DNA of 23,731 bases from Isoetes engelmannii (Eukaryota > Streptophyta > Lycopodiopsida > Isoetales > Isoetaceae), in assembly GCA_011763485.2 (NCBI GenBank), contig JAANSK020246054.1:1-23731 (forward strand), read 5' to 3'. The position numbers and the translations under genes were made by a program. The notes beneath the pieces were generated by a model. The model had not been told where the DNA came from, searched no databases, and saw only the letters and a list, made by a program, of their open reading frames with translations. This document shows, piece after piece, positions 9,317 through 20,553 of this stretch; position 1 is the stretch's first letter, and every line of letters starts with the position of its first letter.

Positions 9317-9368
9317 TTCATGGCGTTTAAAAATAATAAGTCTTCATGGTGTTTAAAAATAATAAGTC
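9317..9368. repeat. 26-bp perfect-but-one tandem duplication
   Basis: TTCATGGCGTTTAAAAATAA at 9317 repeats at 9343 with one C/T change, and both continue as TAAGTC. Confidence 0.85.
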
Positions 9369-9505
9369 TTCATCTCATAGGTCGAGCACCTATGCAAAAA
9401 CAAAGAGCATGGTTGTGTACATTTATCATTTTATCATGCTACATACTTCACATAGAACAAAAGTCGTTGCGAAAGTCCAAGTCCATGAAGCCCACTTTGG
9501 AACTG

Positions 9506-9639
9506 GCCATGTTGATTAGCATATAGATAGATAGTATTTTTTATGTATACATGGTCAAAGAATCTTATTCAGGTCATGTTGATTCGCATATAGATAGATC
9601 GTATTTTTGTCCGTATACATGGTCAAAGAATCTCATTCA
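9506..9639. repeat. 67-bp tandem duplication
   Basis: Both copies read CATGTTGATT.GCATATAGAT, then a GTATTTTT stretch, GTATACATGGTCAAAGAATC and CATTC or TATTC. Their starts lie at 9508 and 9575. Confidence 0.8.
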
Positions 9640-12600
9640 CTAGACTTAGTAAATTTCACCATCGGGTACTTCTTTGTCTACCGATCATATATAGAATCAT
9701 CAACGATGAACTATATGTTCAAATAGAGATGGTTTCTTTCTGGAATAGCCCATTGGCAAAGTGTGAAGGAAAGAGATGAAAGAGAAGATTGGAGACACGG
9801 TCACGAGCACAACTTCAACCAATTTTACATGTCAGATAACCCAAGAGAGAATAGAACCCAAACATTTTACCTGGGACTTTCATGTGGAGATTTTCATGCG
9901 GAGAGTGCTGTTGGATATACTCAACATACTCAACCTGGCAGGACAGTCTCGTCCTCTTACATTCGGAGAAAAGAAACTTTACATAAACAAAGGATAGATC
10001 TGTGGATATTGTTCAGAAGATGATATGTTGCTATTCATGCCAATGTCAATCAAGGGTTCTCACAGAATTGATCACATCCTTCACAAGGGACCTGATTCCA
10101 GCGCCCACACTCAATTAGTAGGTGACCCTAGAATATGTTTCAAAATGCCACAAACATAGCATGAGAACAACATTATTGATGTAAAACAAATTACACACAC
10201 AAACATGTACACACCCACACTGCACATAGATGAGAGGTAACCACCTAGGCTCTAGACTACTCGATTGAAGTGAATGCGGATCCTAATCTCTGTTATAGAC
10301 CCAACCAAACCTTATTTTGATGGTATCTACTGTATGCAGTGCACATAAACACTGGAATGGATCTGCAGCAGCAAAGAATTGCATTAATTTAATAAAAGCT
10401 ATTCACCACTAACAGAGAGAAACTGCTTAGCTTACCTTGTGAAAATCATGTAGCCCATCTGGAATAGAACCTTTTATGGAGCATGTACAATATTGCCATG
10501 CAATCATTTATCTGAAGCTATAACTTGTACAACACCTGAGAGAGTGGCATGTGCTCATGGTTGTGTTGCCCTCAATGTCCAACTACACACTGCTTCATTG
10601 AAAAGTCACGCATCAAATCCGGCTCAAATCAACAGCTTAGATATCGATCTATTAGAGGAATAGTATAATTAAATCAAATGCCCTAAGGCATTACTAAATA
10701 TGAGATTAAGCAGTTAATGGGCGAGAACTTCAAGATATAAGTTGCCCACTGAACTATACATTACACATCTAGACGTCAGGGACAATAAATGCAATCGCAT
10801 CACAGTCTAAACCATAGAATCACACACATGTTAGCTCAAGAATAATTGCAAATGGACCCGTTTACAATGCTGGTGCAACAACATCTTCGAACATGTACAC
10901 ATTGGCGCGCTCTATTTCTCTGCATCTTAAATTAACAAATGACTTTAGCCCGAGTCTATACAAAGAACTGCATATTATGACATCTAGCTTGGAATTATAT
11001 ATTGGCTGGATTAATAGAATTCATTCTCACCAGGCATTGCTTTGAACCAAGAGAAGAGAAAGTTCTGTTGCATAGTTGAGAATAAGAAGGCAATAGGGGC
11101 TTGGGGTATTAGCTAAAGGAATGATAACATATTTAGATATTTAAATAACTAAGGGGACCTGAAATTATGCCTTGGCGGATAGCCAGCTAAAACAACCAGC
11201 ATATCAATGAATAAGAAGGTGTAAGAAATTAATGCAACCATGACATCGAAACAGAAAACAAATGCATGTACCAGATATACTTTACCAGTCTTTGCATATA
11301 TATGTGGCTAGACATTATCTGCAGCAATTATTTTTACTGCAGCAGTTATACATTAGTAATTGCAGTGGATATGGAAGCTAAAGGTAGCGTAGGCTCTAGA
11401 TAAAGCATGCACAATGCACTTCAAAATCTTCTGCAGTCTGTTTTACAATTCAATAAATGCTGCTAAACCAATGTTTGATTTTGAAATGACAAATATTGTG
11501 CAAGCAATAATCTTCTAGGCATGAACATATAATCTTGCAGAAGGAGAGCTCAACAATATAGAAGTAAATGCATAATGAAGGCCACTGTATTATTGTAAAG
11601 TAAGCACATAAATGCATAAAATACATACCAGTTTCCAGGAGGGGACTCTCAATTCTACAAGGCACTTTGCAAGAACATATCTTCTGGCTGTAATACCGTA
11701 CTTATGCTTTGAAGTAAAGATAGCAGGAACGCTCATAGCGTTGGATGCCCTATGGCTCATCTACCTACCTAGATAGAAATTGTAGCGCTGCCATTTATTT
11801 GCAATCCAGCTGTCCAATACGACCAAGTTTGTAAGAATGATCAAGAAAAGCAAATTGCTCCAGAGTGTAGCAATTAACAAGTACGTCTTTATAGGAACAA
11901 CTGAAATGCAGAAATTCTTATAAGTTGTGGATGGAGTTAGGCTCCCCATAAAGGAAAGAGGGAAGGAGAAAAACAGGTCGAGAGGATGCATGTTCTGCAT
12001 AAAAAATTGTAACTTTTTTCCAACTCCCAATTATTTGCATGCCGTAATCCACTAGAACGAAGCTGTTATCTGTTCTGGAAGCCACGATCCAAGACTTGAC
12101 TCTTCCATTGATGTAAAACCTTCATTCCTTCTCAAGGAGGTATTGTTCACAACCTTGAGAGACCAACAAGAAAAGAGATTCGGCAGAGAAAAATAAATGG
12201 AACAAAATGCCGGATCTGAGCATGGCCTTTCCTTCTGGGGAGCCCATTGTCGAAAGAATTGCAGGCAAGCAAAGGCAAATTTTAGGGGAATAACTAATTT
12301 TCACACACGTAGATTCAAAAATATGAAATCCAAAGGTAGTCGTTATGCCACATATTTTTGAGATGACGTGGCAGGCACGTAGATAAGCTGGGATTAAAAA
12401 AAATTACACCTCGTGTTAGGCAAGCCTGCTAAAATAAAAGCAATGATAGTTGGGTCCAATGCCTCCATCTGACTGTCGACTGCCTTTGGAGTCCTTTTTA
12501 TTCCAAAGGCCTTTGTATAGAGAATTTTGAAAAGGATGTATGTGGTAGAACAATAGGCAGGTATTTGTTTAGATGAATACTCTAATTTTGAAAATATTTG

Positions 12601-12789
12601 TTATAAACAACCAGTACGAGTTGTAAACCTTGGCAAAGAGGCATACACAAATCAAGTTAGACTAATGCATAAACCGTGGCTTTATACATATATGTCATCT
12701 AAGTCAAGATGGTCGTCTTATATGGGTGTCCAGCATGGGCCCCAAAGCCAAGCTAACTGCTGACTCTGCTTCATACGATTAGCAGGTCT
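9640..12789. other. AT-rich intergenic stretch, no convincing gene
   Basis: The longest frames (for example 9,763-10,023) have no recognisable domain and no splice context. A GATGACGTGGCAGGCACGTA segment near 12,361 has two ACGT cores but no gene start that clearly uses it. Confidence 0.4.
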
Positions 12790-14900
12790 TGGAATTTCAG
12801 CAGACCATGGACTCGAAGCGTGCCCGTGCAATTGATCCCGAGGATCAATTGACCACAGAAGTGGTTGGTTTTCGTAACCTGCCACGCGTGACTACTCCGT
12901 CCAGGCTGCTGAAAAAACATCTAGTGGAGCAATATGCCAAAGTGGAGGCGCTGAGAAAGCCCTCCAAGAATATGTGCCCATGCACACTATTGCTAAATCA
13001 GTCCATGACGAGCTCCTGGCCAAATACACCAATCTAGAATCTAAGTCCAAGGCCACCATCAGAATTCTAAAGACGGACTTGGCGCGGGGAACAAAAAGTC
13101 GTCCAGGATTTCGATGAGATCAATACCGGCCTGGAGCAATGGCGGCACCATCTAGACATATTTGTAAATGCCCTGCCCCAATTACTTCCACCTGCCACCA
13201 ATTTTAAGATGGATACTGCACTTCGGCAGACGAAGTTTTGGCTTCATTGGATACAAGCAGGTGGCTTATGGGAGGAACCACTGACCACGGCCTCCCTCTT
13301 ACGACACTGGCCTGACCTCACTATTGATCAGCAATCTTTCTTCTGTACATTAGTATATTTTGATATGCTTACATTGGCAGAGCCCAATATTCTTTATATA
13401 TATGCTCACGGTTCAACCCATGGCATTTGTATATTATGACAGCATGTCTCAGCATGCCATTCATCATAAACATAAGGCTGCCTATGACATCTGGAACCAT
13501 GCCTTTGAGCAAGATACACCCAAGGACCTCCTCTTCTGAGACGACAATCCCCTTTTGCGAACAACATACAAGGAGGAGCTCTTCAAGAAAGTGGAGGCTA
13601 CTTTACAGGGTCTTCTCATGGAGTGGCTACATGCATCCAACCACGGCTGGTTCGTGCGTCAATCGTCGTGAACTGAATATGGCTCAATATAGCATGCAGT
13701 ATCACATGGCGTACCTACACTTGTTCGAGCTAGGCCAAAATTTGCTAACACCAGAGGCGCAATGGGCGTAGTGGCAATCGATTTCGGTCACAGGGTTTAG
13801 CCCTTTTAACCCACTGGCAAAGCTTGAAAAAGAAGTACAAACTATCGGAGTTGGAGCATATAGATAACCTGAGAATCTCACATATGCAGTCCCAAACAAG
13901 GGCCAAAGCAACCAGGTACGCGCCTGTGGGAGCCCCTGCCTTCCTTCAAGTCAACGATGGCTATTGGCAGGCACCATTTATCAGTCACCCCCATGTGCAG
14001 CATCATTGGATGAAGACGCTACAGAGTATTTGGGAGGATCCCCGTTTTGATTCTAGATTTATTCCCCGCCACCAGTGGACAACAGGTCAAGGTGTTGGCA
14101 CACACAAAAATTAGGTGTACATTCCCAATAAATTTGGATAGGCAAATCTTGATGACACTCTTCGAGCCCTCCAACATTTTACAGAACACAGAACACTATC
14201 ACCGGATCTAGACGTGTATCAACAGGGCATGTATTGCATTGCCCTCTGGTATATCTTACTTGTGCTGGGGGAAAAATACAGCATCTATCATTAATCCTAA
14301 TGCGGACCTCAACAAATGGGGCATAAAGGATCTACTTCTCAGCAGATCCCGGGATGTTCTTTCACTGGTTCCTGAGCCTCTCGAAGAAATGATACGCAAC
14401 TAGTTCCTCATAGGCACCAACATAGATATAGCTCAATTGACCCTCCTTGGGGATAAGACAAGGACCACGCACCATGACAACTATCACAAGAAGAAGGTCC
14501 GGCCGCACACAAAGCTCAAACGTGGAGCGCCTCCCTGAGAGCAGTTGCCTCCTTCCAAAGACGTCCCCATCATTCTTAGAACCCTGGGTTTTGAATTGTC
14601 CGGGGGTGGTGTCCACATTGACCCTGGTTCAATGTTATAAAAATTCCCAAGTGCAGGATCCTCTTCTGGGAAGTCATAGGTCTGATCGTGGCATGGGACG
14701 TAGCACGCAGTGCAACATGCCAATACAAACGGCTGCTTACACGACCACGACTCGGGACACGACCGAGGCCACGATTTTATGCACGATCAAGAACACCGCG
14801 AAGACCACAAAAAATCCCACGGGCAACTAAAAAATATTCTATAATCATTTCGCTGAGTGGGATTCCAATTTTACTGCCAATTTTTCAAAGTACAGATTCT
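12790..14900 (+). pseudogene. Decayed virus-like or retroelement internal region, family not identified
   Basis: Seen: several neighbouring plus-strand stretches have clear protein-like composition: one begins MDSKRARAIDPEDQ, one has a predicted coiled coil (SVHDELLAKYTNLESKSKAT), one is Trp-rich (GLEQWRHHLDIFVNALPQLL), and one reads RATRYAPVGAPAFLQV-like sequence; the last part is rich in Arg and His. They lie in different frames, so the copy is broken many times (at least half a dozen breaks) and looks old. No protease, reverse transcriptase or integrase motif was seen. It leads directly into an LTR-like repeat at 14,977. Possible readings: the gag-like region of a non-autonomous LTR element, a captured host gene, or a copy of a non-retroviral virus capsid-type gene. 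I cannot choose among them from sequence alone. Confidence 0.45.
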
Positions 14901-14976
14901 TGAGCATCTTCAAGTATAGGATGGCGCCATCATTAGGCGACACTCCTGCCTTCTATAAGGGGACCTGCTCCAGATC

Positions 14977-15394
14977 GAAGAAGGGTCCGGAAGTCTTAAT
15001 CGAGCTCTTAGTTGCCGTCAGCCTTCTGATCCAGTTCCGCCTTGAACTGCTTTGTATTTTATTCATGTTTTATGAGATCTACATTTGAAATGTATTACCT
15101 GATACAATAAAGTTTACATTACTTTCTTCTGAATTTATTGAGTTCGTTGAGTTTCATTGATTATGCAATTGTGTTTGAGTCCCAAATTTCATCGAGTGTT
15201 CATGCTTATTGAGTGCGTCCGAGTTGTCTAAGTGTTTCAAACTTTCAAGAATCTTTGTTCCGAGTTAGCAAATTTCTTCCTACGCCAAAAATCTCGCGTG
15301 ACATTGTAGCAGGCAGATCACTTGAGCACTGAAGATCACTGATCACCAGTGAATCTGCTCAAGCCTTTTTGCTCGAGCCCTGGCAAACTTAACA
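14977..15394 (+). repeat. LTR-like repeat, copy A (probable 3' end of the preceding fossil)
   Basis: This stretch matches the reverse complement of 20,554-20,930. Shared blocks in order are GAAGAAGGGT.CGGAA.TCTT, CTTAGTTGCCG.CAG, GAAATGTATTA.CTGAT, CAATAAAGTTTA, TACTTTCTTC, TAAGTGTTTCAAA.TTTCAAG, AGCAGGCAGATCACTTGAGC and CTTAACA. It has a TATAAGG just upstream (14,955) and an AATAAA (about 15,107), as LTRs do, and it ends at CTTAACA (15,394). Copies A and B differ by many changes and small gaps, so they are old. The exact 5' end is not resolved. Confidence 0.6.
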
Positions 15395-17430
15395 GTCCTT
15401 GTGGAAGTGTCCTTGTATCAAAGTGGTGGCTCTTGTGCACTAATGGTGCTGCGTCGTGGAGTAGTGGCCCTCATGCCATGAGTGGTGGCCCTCATTCCAA
15501 GGACATGATAGCCCTTGTGCCGAGAAAGACTAGGGACTTACGGTGTAGTTTGGAGGGTTGCATCTTGATAAAGCACAACGCGTTTTCCTAGGCTCTTAAC
15601 TTCTTTTGTTGTTGAGGTATCAAGTTTACAGAGTTTCCTTTTCTAGCACTTTGATTATTTGTTGTATGCCCAAGAAGGCTGTTGTGCATGAGGGACTATT
15701 AAAAGGAATGGTTTAGTGAAGTGACATTAGGAATTCTTGTATTATTGATTTAGAAATTGTAACGAGCCTACTGGGTTGACCTTCTTGGCAACTCGAGACC
15801 TTGTTGAACTTGTACTAATTTTAGGTTGAGGTGACAAACAAATAAGATGGTGGAGAATTGAATCTTCTTACTCAATAATAACTTAAGATCATTATCCATT
15901 ATCAGATACAATAATATCTTAGAGGAAACACTATCCTCAATACATTCATAACTTAACAAATCAAACAAAAGGTTATATTGTAGAACTCATCCACGGTCTC
16001 CACTTGCAATGCTGCCACTAGCCCAAAGCATCAACCTTCTCATTCACTGCACATGCACTGAAGGGGTTAGTCCTCGTGGCTAAGTGGGGATCCCTAGCTG
16101 CCTTTACATGCAGAGAACATCTTGGAAATCTTGGATAACAAGTCAAAAACATAAACACACGCAAAGATACAAAATCCTATATGAGCAAAGTGCTAGACAA
16201 TGACAATATGACGAATGAAATACAACACATGAGCATCAGATGCAAAGATCATAGTCAAAGTACCATGACACATAACTCCGGGACAATGGATAGCTCAACC
16301 AACCTAGATACGGGGCCCGTTAGCAGAAGATGCTCAGCCAGATTATATTACAAGCCCTGCAGCGGGGTGGTGGGGTGAACTCGTCTGCGCATACCCTTCC
16401 CAGCCCACATCTGGCGCTGGAGGACCTCTTACCATGGGAGTTCACAAGAGTTGCTGACGTAGCAATCTTGGCCAGGAGAACTAAGGCACGGTGTCATAGA
16501 GCACAAATACATAGAACATAGAACATGAGACAGCTTAGCTTATTGATGAAGTTCACGATCACAATATAGACATATCGAGGAAGTCACAAGCTTGGTTGTC
16601 ATGTTGATGTAGATCCAACAACTATGTCCTTCCCTGTACAATTAGAAATACTAATATTCCAGTCCATAGAACTTACCTTGCAACCATTTTGCCCATGAGG
16701 AATACATCATTCCATACCGTCTGTCAATTCCCATGATACTTACTTTTCCCTATGCACAAGGCCATAGTATAACTTACTCTATTATGCCAATACTACACCA
16801 CGCCATAGCCGCACTTAGAAGCTCCCATATGCTCCCTATGACTCTCTTTCTTTAACTGGTAAATCTAGTTATGGTAACCTCTTCACTGGAATCCACCAGC
16901 TACTATAAAAAATGTGGGGTGATCAACCCTCGTTTCTCACACAATGGCCATGCATGGGAGCACTCCCGCCATTCCTCTCAGGCTCCACCAAGAGGCGGGT
17001 TCAATGCTCTTACGCGCATCTAGTCCGACGTGTTAGTCGGGAGTGCGCAATTCTTTGGAATGTTCAATTAATAATATACAATTGAGATGGTCATGTCAAA
17101 GAACACCCATAACCAAGCCATATACACCATGATATCCCATTACATGCATCACCATGGCAACTCAACAAACAGGCCATGATACTCTTAACAAGTCTTCAAG
17201 ATTCCATATGTCAACATCAATGACAAACTTCTTATTTTAAAACATGCCAAAACATGCTAATGCATCATACAATCTACAAAAGTTTGCTCTTCAAAAGCTC
17301 TTCCTCCACATAATTCCTCTTCAGCTTTACAAAAAAGCCCTTCAAAGAGCTATTTCTAATAAAAGAAAAAGCCTTTACTTATGTGAGGTCCATATTGTAT
17401 CCATGACCTCAAGGCCCTTAAGCAGCATGA
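15395..17430. other. Intergenic or decayed repeat DNA, no gene seen
   Basis: The frames are short and unremarkable. TGTAACGAGCC near 15,759 resembles the 5' end of a plant LTR, but no matching copy lies in the window. The stretch around 16,300-17,050 is richer in C and holds a small hairpin (TCCGAC/GTCGGG near 17,023-17,041). Confidence 0.35.
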
Positions 17431-17555
17431 TAAGTCGTCGTCGTCGTCGTCGATAAATATATATAGTGGCCCATCAAGTGGTCAAGACCGTTACAAATAT
17501 AAAGGAGAGGGCCCTCCTCCCTCCCTCCCTCCCTCCCTCGTTCGTTCGTTCGTTC
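17431..17555. repeat. Compound microsatellites
   Basis: A (GTC)n tract of about six units (17,434-17,452) is followed, 60 bp on, by (CCCT)n of about five units and then (CGTT)n of about four units (17,516-17,555). Confidence 0.85.
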
Positions 17556-17762
17556 ATTATCAACATGGTTGTGTGGTTGTGTTGGTTCTTTTGAGTGCAA
17601 CTAGGCTATAGAGATACTCCATTACCATTATGTATCTTTTAGAGATGGGCTATTCTAATCTAGATAAAGTGTTCATAAAAGAAGTGAAAGGGGTGAAAAA
17701 CAAAGACGAGAGACAAAAAGTAGGAAAGAAGATATAATGTTGCATAAAGCAGAATGGACATG

Positions 17763-17920
17763 ACATGTGACATGTAGTTAGACCAAGAACGTGTCATTGT
17801 AATGTTTTTTATTGCTGGAAGAATGGGTCCTTAAAACGGGGAAAACATGTGACATATAGTTAGGCCAGGAATGTGTTATTGTAACGTTATTTGTTGCTAG
17901 AAGATTGGGCCCTTAGAATA
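17763..17920. repeat. 82-bp tandem duplication
   Basis: ACATGTGACATGTAGTTAGA at 17,763 recurs as ACATGTGACATATAGTTAGG at 17,845. Both copies continue through GTGT.ATTGTAA.GTT, TTGCT.GAAGA and TGGG.CCTTA. The copies differ at roughly one base in eight. Confidence 0.75.
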
Positions 17921-18094
17921 GAATAGAACATAATAGAAGGACCCAAACAAAAAGAAAATAGCAAGCACATTATGCATTACGGCCAGGATGAAAAAAACCC
18001 CACCTCGAAGGGTTTTCGAGCGGAAAAACTTGGCAGTAATAAACATGCTAATATACTATACCGAAAGATGCCATCATGATCCAGAAGGACAGAG

Positions 18095-18727
18095 CTAGTT
18101 CCGCTCATCCATGACTTCCTTAAGATATGACCCGAGAGATCCCACCTCGTCGGCGCTCAACAAAAGATACAGTGGCTGGTTAGGCACTACCAATTGAGGA
18201 TACCGCGACCTAATGTATTCATACGAGGGGCAGGCCTGCAGAGCATGATGGTTGTCCTCAACGACCCCTTGGCAGCAGCACTGGCGAGTCCTGTCCTCTC
18301 GTGGTTCCTTTGCCCATCACCACATTTCAATACGGAGGCAACGCCCACCTGTGCAAATGGTAGCTATTATCCTACACATTTTCATAGACAAAGGGGTGCG
18401 CAAGTACTGGAGTGGGCCCCGCGTGAGTGTGGGATTCACCTGATGCCTGTAGTGGGCCAACTTGACCTGTGCCAGAGCCTCAGCGTCCCACGACTTGCTA
18501 AGGAAACAAGTGTCCAATTATGTTTTCAACTCCTCTTGCTCCTTCTTTGTGCGGAACCGCCCGCACCTATGTGCCTGGACATGCCACTGCGAGAGCCACT
18601 GGGCCTGCTTGTCCCTCCAGTAGGCTTTAAGTCTCTGCCGGACGATTGCGACTGCGAAGGCCATCTTAGGTAGGCACTTGTCCCCCATACTAACTACCTT
18701 CTGGAAGTACAGGAGGTGGCGGCACAT
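18095..18727 (-). pseudogene. 3' end of a non-LTR (LINE) reverse-transcriptase ORF
   Basis: Seen: one minus-strand frame of 211 codons, from an internal ATG at 18,727 to a terminal TAG at 18,097-18,095, is broken only by a TAA at 18,520-18,518 and a TGA at 18,319-18,317. It reads AYWRDKQAQWLSQW, LAQVKLAHYRHQVNP, CLRIEM, then CCCQGVVEDNHHALQACPSY and EYIRSRYPQL, and ends GSYLKEVMDERN. Known: ORF2 proteins of LINEs carry, after the reverse transcriptase, a C-terminal zinc-knuckle region of the form 'LRIE.GRW.....C..C....E...H.L..CP.Y...R'. The TGA stands where that motif normally has Gly-Arg (CGA to TGA, a CpG-type change). A further TAG lies just upstream near 18,740. The endonuclease and polymerase cores are missing, so this is a 5'-truncated, inactive copy. 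The LINE clade is not resolved. Confidence 0.65.
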
Positions 18728-18744
18728 GGCTACTCTCTAGAGTG

Positions 18745-19403
18745 GGAGAAACCCGTCTCCTGCAAAAAATGTCGCCAGATTTTATGTATATAAACTCAAT
18801 TTTCACTACTTACACATGGACAGTTGTATATTCCTAAGGTCCCAACTTTCTTCTCCAAAAAGTAAAGTTGGTAGGTTTTTTCTTCATAAGAGTCCTTTAT
18901 ATTGTTCCTTGGTGACTTTGCAACGTGATCATAAAAACTTAAAAAACTATTTAAACAACCAACATTAGGAAAGCTAAAAGCTACAAATATATAATAATCT
19001 GGAAGAAAGAAAATGTGGCAAATATTAATCACATCAGAAGCATTCATTGTTGTATGCTGTCGAACAAGATATTTATTTCGGACAAATAGGCTTGTTTACT
19101 CCATATCTTATTATGAGTACTAGTAGCAAATGAAATCTACGCAACCAGTGAGACTTCCAATCTATGTGTTAAGATCTGATTTTCTAATTATGCTATCCTT
19201 TTAAGAAAAAGCATAATCTCAGATGCTTTGGGAGTAATAATAGAAGAACTGTCTAGATACGATGGGCATTTCTCATAACCAGAAAAGAAAATTGTTAAGG
19301 ACTAATCCAAATACATCCAATTCTAAACGACCGAATGTATGGCATGGTCAAGGATTCACGAAAACACAATCTAAAATATGATAATTTAAAGAAAAATACA
19401 TAC
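18745..19403. other. AT-rich stretch, no gene seen
   Basis: If the trihelix-like exon is part of a gene, this would be its intron or 3' region. I searched the minus strand for the rest of a trihelix domain and found nothing convincing. Confidence 0.35.
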
Positions 19404-19644
19404 CTAGCAACATTCTCCCATCGTTCTTGTCCATTGGCCATTCATTCATGTATTCCTCCTCTAGTCTGCAAGTTAATGTCTTTCTTCCGAGCGTCACTCA
19501 GAATAATCATCTCACTGAGTGACCATTGTGTGCCTCGTGCAAGAGAAGGGCCTGAGTTCATGCTTTGAGTGGCGTGGAAATTGAATTCCATAGGACCCAA
19601 TAAGACATTTGTGCTTTGAATGGCTTCGAAGCTGGCTTCCATGT
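19404..19644 (-). CDS. Trihelix / Myb-SANT-like DNA-binding exon (frame not intact)
   Basis: Seen: on the minus strand the acceptor GCTCTTTCAG opens an exon with MEASFEAIQSTNVLLGPM, then TQWSLSEMIILSDARKKD and, further on, ANGQERWENVARYV. It closes at the donor CTAG|GTATGT. Known: plant trihelix factors and the related Myb/SANT-like domain have 'W...E...L..AR..D' then about 20 residues and 'RWE.V..Y', the first two helices of the DNA-binding fold. The third helix should follow in another exon and was not found. The reading frame is interrupted, so this is probably a decayed gene or a captured fragment. It lies downstream, in the same direction, of an LTR-like copy and PBS-like motifs, so it may have been carried by an LTR element. 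Confidence 0.45.
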
Positions 19645-19869
19645 CTGAAAGAGCATAGAATTCCTATATAAATTCAAGTTTTCATCAGTATAAATCAGTA
19701 TGAATGCAAACCCACAAGCAACCAGCACAAGGAAGTAAATGCACGAAGAAGACTCACATCGCCAATTTCGTTCTCCATTGCTACACCATTGCTCTTTTCA
19801 CGCCACAGAGATTTTACGAATTGATTCAAGATTACCTATTGCTCAGGTGAAGACCGAAAATGACCAGAA

Positions 19870-20400
19870 ATGCAGGTCAAGACGTCTCGGTTGCCGTCGG
19901 AGCCGATCGATCACGAACTGCTGGAGCAGCTTGACGTCCAACGGTTTGGACGTCGAGTCGGTCGACACAAAAATTTGACATGTGAATGGTTGTTTTAATA
20001 CATGTGAAGCTTTGTGTGTAATGAACGGGTTGAGGTGAAGCAAAGGGTTGCTGAACTGGGGTTGAAGTCAACTAAGGCGAGAGAGTAGGTGGCGGTAGAG
20101 AGAAAGCACAAAAAAAGAAAGGTTGCTCATGAGAATAAAAAGGTGGGAACCATTATGGAGAGTGATGTGGAATTGGCTTAGGCGATGGAGCGGGAGTCAT
20201 GGGTGCATAAACTGGAGTAGGGACCGTAAACGGAGCAGGCTGAGAGGGAGGGGACGATGGCACAGTTTGGAACTAAATAGACTGGGCAGCAAAGTTCTAC
20301 TGCTCCATGCAACGAAGGTAGCATTTCATTCGAGCTAAAGCTTGTTACAAGACTTGATATGTGGTAAACGTTTGGTAACTCATGCAAAATCAGAGAACAC
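19870..20400 (-). other. Proline/glutamine-rich coding-like sequence, broken
   Basis: On the minus strand one stretch (about 20,270-20,161) reads VPSSPPSQPAPFTVPTPVYA and continues PMTPAPSPKPIPHH. Another, nearer 20,070-19,877, reads TSTPVQQPFASPQPVHYTQ and ends VGRQAAPAVRDRSAP. Low-complexity Pro-rich linkers of this kind occur in transcription factors and in some gag proteins. The stretch lies between the LTR-like copy B and the trihelix-like exon, in the same orientation, and could belong to either. It is interrupted in several places and I do not assign a family. Confidence 0.35.
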
Positions 20401-20407
20401 AAGGCGA

Positions 20408-20553
20408 TCCAGCAATCAGCGCCAGTGTTAAGATGGCGCTTAAGCAAACAGAGACTTGAAGATCAGGAAAGGTAGTTCAAGAATATAGAAAAAAAGAAGA
20501 AAGACAGAGGGATCTAAAGCTGGAAAAATGATGAGCCCCACAATCGGCACTAG
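20408..20553 (-). other. Two primer-binding-site-like motifs after LTR-like copy B
   Basis: Read on the minus strand, CTTAACA at 20,554 is followed by CTAGTGCCGATTGTGGGGC. A second CTTAACA at 20,426 is followed by CTGGCGCTGATTGCTGGAT. The two are 128 bp apart and alike. Known: many plant Ty3/gypsy elements start their internal region with a TGGCGCC-type tRNA primer site right after the LTR's CA. The likeness is by eye and imperfect. Confidence 0.4.

Noticed and set aside
9763-10023. Plus-strand frame of 86 codons starting MKERDERED
   Set aside because: No domain, no splice context, and another frame is equally open across the same bases.
18194-18673. Plus-strand open frame of 159 codons
   Set aside because: It is the antisense shadow of the LINE reverse-transcriptase remnant. 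It starts at a TTG and has no domain.
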